Shown here one piece after another: positions 9,953 through 17,649 of a DNA stretch of 64,000 nt. The DNA is taken from the NCBI GenBank assembly GCA_945860705.1, contig CAMART010000002.1, positions 62,001 through 126,000 of the forward strand. Direction: 5' to 3'. Position 1 is the stretch's first letter, and every line of letters starts with the position of its first letter. Made by a program: the position numbers and the translations under genes. The notes under the pieces are model-generated. The model was not told where the DNA came from. It made no database searches and saw only the letters and a program-made list of their open reading frames with translations. The DNA is from Chitinophaga pinensis (lineage in GTDB: Bacteria > Bacteroidota > Bacteroidia > Chitinophagales > CAMDFR01).

Positions 9953-12049
9953 CTAATAGATTCCTAAGTATTTTCTCAAAATCCATTCAAAAGCAAGTAA
10001 AAATAATAATATAAAAAAGATTATTTTCAAGTTGATGATGCTATCTGTTTTGTAGCTGTCATATATAATAGGCTTAATATCTTTTTGTGCTTTTATCATT
10101 TTACTAAGCGATAATAAATCATTGGCATATACCATTTGTGCGTTTTTCTTTTGAGATAATGCAAAAAGCATATCGTCATCTGCAGTGATTTGCTGTGCTT
10201 CTAGTTGAAGAGCTTTTACTGTAAACTTACCTAAATCTTTATAGCTTTTACCATTGCAGTTGGTACTTGCTTCATATGTGTATACTCCAGTATGAAGTTT
10301 GCCTAAGTCCAATGAATAAGCAGTGTTTTCTTTTGAAAAAGTATAGGTGTATTTTTTTTCGTTTTCATCTATTAATGTCAAATTTACATCACAAGAATTT
10401 ATGAGTTGATAATTGTCGTTATATAATTGTGCACTGATAAGTACATTCTCATTTTCATTAAATACATTTTTTGATAGCAAGGATTTAAATTTTCGTTTAT
10501 CTCCTTTTACAGATAAATACTGTATCGTTTTTAATATGAGATCATCTACAGCATCATAGTTTTGAGTTTGTACATAATTAAACATTCGCCACCTCCAGAG
10601 TCCTTCTCCCATCAGATAGGCTTGTTTTTGCAGTTGGGTTTCTCCAAGCATCCACATAGGATATTTAGTAGCTACGCTTCCTATTTTTTGATGAAGAAGT
10701 GTATTGGTGCTAGTTGCTTTATAATCTCCATATGGGACTCTGAGTGGAGGTAGTTTTTCTATAGTTTTCATATAGTTTTCGTCTATAGTAAATAATGAAA
10801 ATTCAGGATTGATTAAAGCATTAGCATCATTAAAGCTATTTCTTAAAGATTTTATTTCTAAAATACCTGTAGATTCAGATTTTCTAGAAGTACTACTATT
10901 AGCCCCTAGTATATACCAAGTAGAAATATTTTTTTGTTTTAAACTGCCGATGAGTTGTGAACTAGCATTACTTGCACTTGGGAGCTGATGTAATATGGCC
11001 ACATTGAATTCTTCCAGTTTACTTATAGGTTCGTTGGCGTATTTTATATCAAGGGTATAATTTTTGTTTTTTTCAATAGCTTGTTTTAGAGCAGAGATAT
11101 CTGGATGTGGCCCATCAGCTACTATTAATATCTTATCTCTACCATCTAGTACTTGTACATATATATCTTTGCTATTGTTCTCGAGAGTATACTCTCCAGA
11201 TATGGCACTATGAGTGATACGATAGTGTTGCATTCCTGGAGTAGAGGCGTTTAGGATATATGAAATAGTTTTTTGTTCTAATACTTCAGTATATCCAATA
11301 TTGGAAGAATTTACTTTTATAGATTTACCCTTTCCTATTATTTGCTCTATATATATAGTAGCATTTTGATTTTTACAATTAAAAGAAGATATATCTGCTT
11401 TTACTTCAAATTTGTCACCCAGATATACAATATCATTGCTAAGTACTTGACTTATTTTGGCATCTTTCTGAGGTGTAGTATCACCAAGCACTACTGTATA
11501 TATAGGATACAGATTACTAGCTTCTGTATATTGCGGACTTATTCCTCTATTATATATTCCATCTGTTGCCATTATTATAGCTCCTACATTTCTATTGAAA
11601 TATATATCATTGATATCATCTAGTGTTTTAGAGAGGTTCGAGATTTTTCCATTTAAGGTTTTGGAGTAGTTTGGGTGTAGTTGTTCGTCAAAAGTATAGG
11701 TTTTTACCTCGTAGTTTTCAGAGAGTTCGACCTGAAGCTTCTCTAAGCTTTTAAAATAGGTAGTACTGTCTATTTTTTTAAATGCATAAAGAATAGAGGA
11801 AGAATTATCTTGAGCAATTATGATAATAGGTTTTTCGGTTTTGCTACTGTGTCTTTTTACAAATGGAGCGAAAAGTAGGAAAGAAATAATAAATACAGCA
11901 ATAAACCTAGCTAAGCTTAAGAGATAGCGAATAGGTTTTTGAATGCTAGCAAGTTGCTTTTGATTAAAATAGAGAATTAAGCTATAGATGCTTGCCAAAG
12001 CAATGCATAATACAATAAACCAAGAAGGATATGATAGAAATACTTGCAT
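9953..12049 (-). CDS. Large membrane-anchored VWA-like protein, unknown function
   Basis: Two N-terminal TM segments, IIIAQDNSSSILYAF VWA-like region, C-terminal TM IIFFILLFLLAFEWILRKYLGIY. Confidence 0.7.
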   Translation of the reverse strand: MQVFLSYPSWFIVLCIALASIYSLILYFNQKQLASIQKPIRYLLSLARFIAVFIISFLLFAPFVKRHSSKTEKPIIIIAQDNSSSILYAFKKIDSTTYFKSLEKLQVELSENYEVKTYTFDEQLHPNYSKTLNGKISNLSKTLDDINDIYFNRNVGAIIMATDGIYNRGISPQYTEASNLYPIYTVVLGDTTPQKDAKISQVLSNDIVYLGDKFEVKADISSFNCKNQNATIYIEQIIGKGKSIKVNSSNIGYTEVLEQKTISYILNASTPGMQHYRITHSAISGEYTLENNSKDIYVQVLDGRDKILIVADGPHPDISALKQAIEKNKNYTLDIKYANEPISKLEEFNVAILHQLPSASNASSQLIGSLKQKNISTWYILGANSSTSRKSESTGILEIKSLRNSFNDANALINPEFSLFTIDENYMKTIEKLPPLRVPYGDYKATSTNTLLHQKIGSVATKYPMWMLGETQLQKQAYLMGEGLWRWRMFNYVQTQNYDAVDDLILKTIQYLSVKGDKRKFKSLLSKNVFNENENVLISAQLYNDNYQLINSCDVNLTLIDENEKKYTYTFSKENTAYSLDLGKLHTGVYTYEASTNCNGKSYKDLGKFTVKALQLEAQQITADDDMLFALSQKKNAQMVYANDLLSLSKMIKAQKDIKPIIYDSYKTDSIINLKIIFFILLFLLAFEWILRKYLGIY

Positions 12050-12062
12050 CTTTTATATACGT

Positions 12063-12130
12063 TCAAAGGTCAAAGTTAAAAGATTTAAGTAATAAGATTT
12101 AAGTTAAAAGTTAAAAGATTTAATTTATAA
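12063..12130. repeat. Degenerate heptanucleotide array
   Basis: AAAGGTC AAAGTTA AAAGATT TAAGTAA TAAGATT TAAGTTA AAAGTTA AAAGATT. Confidence 0.75.
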
Positions 12131-12268
12131 GAATTATGTAAAAGATTAGAAAGCTAAGTATATATATGGTTTTAGCCGAAGTGTCGATGTATATAGCTCA
12201 GAATTTAAAGTTTAAAAACCACTAACTCATCCCAAATAGAATGGATAAGATAGGAATGCTAATATAAA

Positions 12269-12310
12269 TTAATAAACCTAATTTAAATTTTCTTAAATTA
12301 GGTTTATTAA
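12269..12310. terminator. Perfect 18-bp stem hairpin downstream of fabG, probable terminator
   Basis: TTAATAAACCTAATTTAA attttc TTAAATTAGGTTTATTAA. Confidence 0.6.
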
Positions 12311-12319
12311 TTATTAAAT

Positions 12320-12354
12320 ATCTAACATCTAGCGTCTAACATCTAGCATCTAAA
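12320..12354. repeat. Degenerate heptanucleotide array ATCTAAC ATCTAGC GTCTAAC ATCTAGC ATCTAAA
   Basis: Strict 7-bp register immediately after the fabG stop (minus strand). Confidence 0.8.
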
Positions 12355-12359
12355 TAAAT

Positions 12360-13115
12360 CTATCTATTCAGTCCACCACATACGCTGATCACCTGTCCAG
12401 AAACGTATGTACTCAGATTGCTTGCTAAGAAAAGTGCAGTGTTGGCTACTTCTTCTGGACTTCCAAAACGTGCCATAGGTATTTGTTTGAAGTATTCTTG
12501 TTTGGTATCTTCTGGCAATGCGTCCGTCATATCAGTACTGATAAATCCAGGTGCGATCGCATTACATCGTATGTTTCTACTTCCTAGTTCGTCAGCTATA
12601 GATTTAGTAAAACCGATGATTCCGGCTTTAGATGCTGCATAGTTGGCTTGTCCTGCCTGGCCTTTCATACCTACTATAGATGTAAGATTTATTATAGAGC
12701 CACTTTTTTGTTTTAGGAATATTTTAGTAATATTTTTAGTGAGGTTAAATACAGATTTGAGGTTAGTCTCCATCACTTCATCCCATTGTTGTTCATTCAT
12801 ACGGAGCAATAAATTATCTCTTGTTATACCTGCATTATTTACAAGTATATCTATAGTGCCAAATTCTTTAGCAATATCTTCGATAAGCTGAGTGCTTTCT
12901 ACAAAAGAACTCGCATTGCTTTTGTAAGCCTTTGCTTTTATACCTAGTTGATTCAGTTCGCTTTCAAGTTTCAGTGCTTTTTCTTCACTACTAGCATAAG
13001 TAAACGCTAAATTTGCGCCTTCTTGAGCAAATTTTTGAGCAATAGCTAATCCTATACCTCTTGAAGCACCAGTGATAAGTGCTGTTTTTCCAGATAATAA
13101 TTTCATAAAATTCAA
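12360..13115 (-). CDS. fabG: 3-oxoacyl-[acyl-carrier-protein] reductase (SDR family)
   Basis: TALITGASRGIGLAIAQKF; NNAGITRDNLLLRM; YAASKAGIIGFTKSIADELGSRNIRCNAIAPGFI. Confidence 0.94.
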   Translation of the reverse strand: MNFMKLLSGKTALITGASRGIGLAIAQKFAQEGANLAFTYASSEEKALKLESELNQLGIKAKAYKSNASSFVESTQLIEDIAKEFGTIDILVNNAGITRDNLLLRMNEQQWDEVMETNLKSVFNLTKNITKIFLKQKSGSIINLTSIVGMKGQAGQANYAASKAGIIGFTKSIADELGSRNIRCNAIAPGFISTDMTDALPEDTKQEYFKQIPMARFGSPEEVANTALFLASNLSTYVSGQVISVCGGLNR

Positions 13116-13194
13116 TTATTTGGCTTCAAAGATAATGTTTTGATAGATAATTATATAATCAAAAGCTTCGAAAGAAAACTTATAATGATATCTA

Positions 13195-13644
13195 CTACCT
13201 TGCACATTGTATTTCTATATCTACCACTACCTCATCTTGAAGATATAAAAACAAAGAATAATCTGCATAGTCATATTCATAGAAAGAATCTTTATCTCCA
13301 TATGTAGGTGTACCTAAAAGTTTGGTTATTTCTTTTATGGTCATATTTGGTTTTAGTCCAGATGGCAATTGCCCCTTATATTCTCCTAAACCCACGTTCT
13401 CTATATATATATGTATATTAGATACATATTTATCATTTATTATCAATTCTATTCCTTCATTATTAGTATATATCTCCCCATCTGTATTAGTGAGATTATA
13501 TGTTTTTATAAGGTTTCTTGTGTTTAGGTCATGGTCTCTTTTACAAATACTATTAATAAAAATCGAATTTTCATTATTTTGAGCATTCGTCTTTTGTACT
13601 GAAAAAATAGATAAAAGCAATATTGTATAAATTACTATTTTCAT
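13195..13644 (-). CDS. Secreted protein of unknown function
   Basis: 149 aa with N-terminal signal peptide. Confidence 0.65.
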   Translation of the reverse strand: MKIVIYTILLLSIFSVQKTNAQNNENSIFINSICKRDHDLNTRNLIKTYNLTNTDGEIYTNNEGIELIINDKYVSNIHIYIENVGLGEYKGQLPSGLKPNMTIKEITKLLGTPTYGDKDSFYEYDYADYSLFLYLQDEVVVDIEIQCAR

Positions 13645-13647
13645 TTT

Positions 13648-14280
13648 TTAATTTTTAGTTGATTTATAAAAATAATGTACATTTCTAGATGAAAGATTAT
13701 TCAATATTAAGCTAGAGCTACTACATTGCATGATTATAAAGTTGATTTCTTCGCCACTCATCAAATTGGCAATCGTAAGGGTAGGTACCCCTTTTTTATT
13801 GCTTATGGTATAGCTTAGTTCTGCAGTACTTATTACTTTTACATTTCTTTTATCATCTATTTCAAATATACTATACAGTCCACCACTATCTATTTTTTGT
13901 GTAAAAACATATGAAAATAATGGATTAAATAATTCTATTGAGCTTTCTAAGTTTTTATCTTCTTTTACATCATTAGTAGCTGACATAGTTGGTGTCATAG
14001 TGGGTGTAGAGCTAGAAGTAGTTTTCACCTCACCTGGTTTTGGTAGTTCACTTATTTTATGTTTGTCTTCAGGTACTTCATATTTTCTTATTTCAGTTTT
14101 TATTTCCTGGTTTTTATCTACATACTCAGTTTTTGAGTATTTCCAATAATTATTGATATTCAATAATACATTTTCCATTTTTTCGTAACTAGGATTTTTT
14201 ATGCTTATCTCCGTATTTTGTGCATATATTGTTGTTTTTAGGAGTAAAACAAAAACAATAATTATATTAATTTTTTTCAT
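13648..14280 (-). CDS. Secreted protein of unknown function (start set to internal Met)
   Basis: ORF track begins at 14355, but MKKINIIIVFVLLLKTTIYAQ at 14280 is the natural signal peptide start. Confidence 0.65.
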   Translation of the reverse strand: MKKINIIIVFVLLLKTTIYAQNTEISIKNPSYEKMENVLLNINNYWKYSKTEYVDKNQEIKTEIRKYEVPEDKHKISELPKPGEVKTTSSSTPTMTPTMSATNDVKEDKNLESSIELFNPLFSYVFTQKIDSGGLYSIFEIDDKRNVKVISTAELSYTISNKKGVPTLTIANLMSGEEINFIIMQCSSSSLILNNLSSRNVHYFYKSTKN

Positions 14281-14462
14281 TTTATATATGATTCTATATT
14301 TTAATAATTCTATGTTATTTATAATAAGTTGATTGATAAGCAAAAATAATACCAAAATCTACGAATTAAAAATGTAATTGACATATTATTCTTTATTTAC
14401 TTGTGAAAACAATTCTATTGGTATTGATTTCAGTATATACTTGAATAAATACTTTTATACTA

Positions 14463-14702
14463 CGTACTCAGCATCCTCCACATTTGTTCACTGAGTATGT
14501 TTCGATACTTCGTACTCAACATCCTCTACATTTGTTCACTGAGTATGCTTCGATACTATGTACTCAGCATCCTCCTCCACATTTGTTCACTGAGTATGCA
14601 GTATCGAAGTGAACAAATAAGCACTCAGTATCCTCCACATTTGTTCACTGAGTACGCAGTATCGAAGTGAACAAATGAGTACGCAGTATCGAAGTGAATA
14701 AA
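14463..14702. repeat. Tandem/inverted 48-bp-type intergenic repeat array
   Basis: CGTACTCAGCATCCTCCACATTTGTTCACTGAGTATGTTTCGATACTT repeated with variation; TTTGTTCACT and AGTGAACAAA arms form palindromes. Confidence 0.85.
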
Positions 14703-14797
14703 TTAATTTCCCCATGGTGTTGACACACCAACAACAATTACACACAATGACAAATCAGAAGTGATGAATGCCATACCAACACGACAAGACCACCCGG

Positions 14798-15001
14798 CTC
14801 GTCATTGCGAGGAGGGATGACGAAGCACCTGTCTGCCGAAGGCATGAATCCCACGATACTTCATCACAACTCGTCATTGCGAGGAGGGACGACGAAGCAA
14901 CCTCAAGAAGCCTAAGCACAACTAAAGAAGACGAATGCTTCATGAGATTGCCACGTTTTGCTACCCAAAGTCAGTAGCAAAGCCTCGCAATGACAAATCG
15001 G
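14798..15001. repeat. REP-like GTCATTGCGAGGAGGGAYGACGAAGCA repeats (two direct copies plus partial inverted copy)
   Basis: Copies at 14798-14827 and 14870-14899; inverted CCTCGCAATGAC at about 14984-14995. Confidence 0.85.
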
Positions 15002-15005
15002 AAGG

Positions 15006-15054
15006 AACTTTCAACTCGTAACTTTCAACTTTCAACCTTGACCTTGAATTTAAC
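15006..15054. repeat. Degenerate heptanucleotide array AACTTTC AACTCGT AACTTTC AACTTTC AACCTTG ...
   Basis: Strict 7-bp register. Confidence 0.8.
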
Positions 15055-15271
15055 CACACATTAAAACAAAAAAACATATGAAATTATGGCATTATTATTG
15101 CTGAGTTAATAAATACATAAATTTTATAACAAAACGATGTGTGAACATCTTTTTTTAATCTTTTTTAAGATTATTTCTTGAAAAACTTATAAAATGTTAT
15201 AGTTTTATACAAAACTAAAAAGTGCCTAACAAAACTTTTTAATGTTTTTATTTAATACGAAACAAAAATAT

Positions 15272-15418
15272 ATGAGGAAAATTTACACGTACAACATTGA
15301 TAAATCATCACTAGTACAAAATTCTCAAACCCTGCTTCCTACAGAGTGTAGCGAAGCTTTTGGTGTTTTAGCAAAACAACAAAATCATCCAAGTCAAACA
15401 ATATTTAAACATATATAA
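15272..15418 (+). CDS. Possible 48-aa leader/upstream ORF abutting the OmpA-family gene
   Basis: ATG...TAA encodes MRKIYTYNIDKSSLVQNSQTLLPTECSEAFGVLAKQQNHPSQTIFKHI; stop TAA directly followed by the next gene's ATG at 15419. Confidence 0.35.
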   Translation: MRKIYTYNIDKSSLVQNSQTLLPTECSEAFGVLAKQQNHPSQTIFKHI

Positions 15419-17617
15419 ATGAAGAAGTTTTTAGCCACATTTTTAGCCTCGCTTTTCTTGCTAGTTGGTATGCAATCAAGCAGTTTTGCACAGTCAAATA
15501 TTTTTAAAATAGACGAATTAGATACTGATCCTATCAGTGTCTGTGTAGATTCTGCTTTTGCTACGATTCGTATCAAAAATATTTCATTGAGTACACAGTC
15601 AGGTATTACTTTTAGAGTCACACCGAGCAATCTAGGTCTAGAATATGCAGGTACATTCTCTGGTGGACCAGGCGCAGTTTCATTCAATGCGGGCTTGTCT
15701 AGTTTGCCTACTTACTGGACTTTTGACTTACCTACACTCAATAGTGGTGATACAGTACAGTTGCGTTTTTCTTACAAAACAAACTGTGCATTGATTCCTA
15801 CACTAGACAATAATATACTTCCTAAGTTTACATATAGAGCTACTAATGGTTCAGGCTTTGATCAGAAAGTAGGTGATGAAATAGACGTGCGTAAAGCAGC
15901 ACTAAATGCTCGTTCTCCAGAAGCTACTCTTAATGCTACTCGATTTAAAAATTATATTCGTAAGGTTGTAATATCTAATAACGGTTTTGGTTCGCTTACT
16001 TCTTTTCAGTGGAGCGATATTCGTGGTGGTGGTGGTATCAGAGTTACAGATATAAAAGTAAATGGCGTAAGTATTCCTTTTACAAATGTAGGTAGTACTA
16101 CTACTGTTTTAGCAGGTGCATCAGTTATTTCTCAGTTTGGCGATTTAGATGGTTTATTCGAATCTGGTGAAGTAGATACTTTCTATGAATACATCACTAT
16201 AGATTCTTGTACCAATGGATCTTCTAATGTAGAAATGTATTGGGGATGCCAAAGTGCACTTTGCGATACTACCAATCAGTTTTTCAATGTCACTTTTGGT
16301 ACTATCATACCAAATATCACTTCTTGGTCACAAAACAATGTGAATGGATACGAATATTGCTATGGTACAGGTGGACCAGAAAACAGCAAAAGAGTATTCT
16401 TTAGAAATACGGGTACTGCAGATGCACTCAACTTAAACTTCCGTGTTGAAACCAGATACCACGTACCCGAGTGGATAGATACAGCGAGCATTATGTTTCG
16501 TATCAATAGCAATGGTACACCCTTCCATGTATCGCCAGATAGCTTCTATACCCAAGGCAATCACCCAGGATGGACTCCATCATGGGTAACAATTAATGAT
16601 TACGGTATAGGCAATATGAGCAATAACTCTGTACATACAGTGATGATGAGCTATAGAGGTATACTCGGACCAAACGATACCCTCATCATGGACTATATGC
16701 AACTAAACGTATGTGGTGAAGTTATTGATGCTCTTACATCAGCTAAGTTGCCAGGCGCTATAGTTAAACTTTTTGAAGGTAATATATTAAAAAATGAAGT
16801 AGAAGCAGATAGCAAAGGCGGATTCTGTTTCGAAGTAGAACCATTCAAAAAATATAGAGTTGTTGCATCTAAACAAGATTATATCGCTAAAGATTTAATA
16901 GTAGATATAAAAACTGAAAAACAATTCATTCAACTGCCACTTAAAAAACAATATGGCATTCGTTTAGATGTATTTGTAATAGATGCTAAAACTAAGGCAC
17001 CTATTAATATGGCTGATGTAAAGTTAATATCATTGAAAACGAATCAAGAAGCTCCAAAAGTTACAAATAGCGCAGGTCATGTATTATATGATTTAGATTC
17101 TGAAACAGAATATAAAGTTATAGCAGAAAAAGACCTTCCAGCTGAAGAAGCAAAATATTTAGCTAACTCAACATTATTTAATACAAAAGGGGTTAAATCT
17201 CCAGCCGAATTAAATATAACAATTGAATTGAGAAAAGAATATTTAAATAAATTCGTAAAAATCGAAAACATTTATTATGATTTAGATAAATATTTCATTA
17301 GACCTGATGCTACAATTGAGCTAGATAAAATAGTTAAAATATTAAAAGATAATCCTACTATGGAAATAGAGTTAAGTTCTCATACAGACTGTAGGTCATC
17401 TTCTAAATATAATATGTGGCTATCAGCAAAAAGAGCTGAAGCAGCTGTAAATTACTTAATCAAACAAGGTGTTAATCCATATAGATTAATAGCTGCAGGT
17501 TATGGTGAAACTAGAGTCATAAATGGATGTAATTGTGAACCAGATAATAATTCTCCATGTTCTGAAGCTCAACATCAAGAAAATAGAAGAACTGAATTCA
17601 AAATATTTAGATTCTAA
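15419..17617 (+). CDS. Secreted protein with adhesin-like N-terminal region, CarboxypepD-like repeats and C-terminal OmpA domain
   Basis: Signal peptide; IYYDLDKYFIRPDATIELDKIVKILKDNPTMEIELSSHTDCRSS...AEAAVNYLIKQGVNPYRLIAAGYGE...NRRTEFKIF. Confidence 0.88.
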   Translation: MKKFLATFLASLFLLVGMQSSSFAQSNIFKIDELDTDPISVCVDSAFATIRIKNISLSTQSGITFRVTPSNLGLEYAGTFSGGPGAVSFNAGLSSLPTYWTFDLPTLNSGDTVQLRFSYKTNCALIPTLDNNILPKFTYRATNGSGFDQKVGDEIDVRKAALNARSPEATLNATRFKNYIRKVVISNNGFGSLTSFQWSDIRGGGGIRVTDIKVNGVSIPFTNVGSTTTVLAGASVISQFGDLDGLFESGEVDTFYEYITIDSCTNGSSNVEMYWGCQSALCDTTNQFFNVTFGTIIPNITSWSQNNVNGYEYCYGTGGPENSKRVFFRNTGTADALNLNFRVETRYHVPEWIDTASIMFRINSNGTPFHVSPDSFYTQGNHPGWTPSWVTINDYGIGNMSNNSVHTVMMSYRGILGPNDTLIMDYMQLNVCGEVIDALTSAKLPGAIVKLFEGNILKNEVEADSKGGFCFEVEPFKKYRVVASKQDYIAKDLIVDIKTEKQFIQLPLKKQYGIRLDVFVIDAKTKAPINMADVKLISLKTNQEAPKVTNSAGHVLYDLDSETEYKVIAEKDLPAEEAKYLANSTLFNTKGVKSPAELNITIELRKEYLNKFVKIENIYYDLDKYFIRPDATIELDKIVKILKDNPTMEIELSSHTDCRSSSKYNMWLSAKRAEAAVNYLIKQGVNPYRLIAAGYGETRVINGCNCEPDNNSPCSEAQHQENRRTEFKIFRF

Positions 17618-17649
17618 TAATAAATAAATAATATATATAATAATAAAAA

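Noticed and set aside
11342-11623. Plus-strand ORF within the 698-aa VWA gene
   Set aside because: Ile/Tyr/Ser-biased composition typical of antisense AT-rich shadow; no initiation signal
14755-14977. ORFs of 62 and 69 aa on both strands (SSSLLAMTS... / VIARRDDEA...)
   Set aside because: They are translations of the REP-like GTCATTGCGAGGAGGGAYGACGAAGC repeats, a classic source of spurious proteins
14463-15001. Considered as a CRISPR array
   Set aside because: Units are modular and inverted, without uniform spacers between identical repeats, and no cas genes are present
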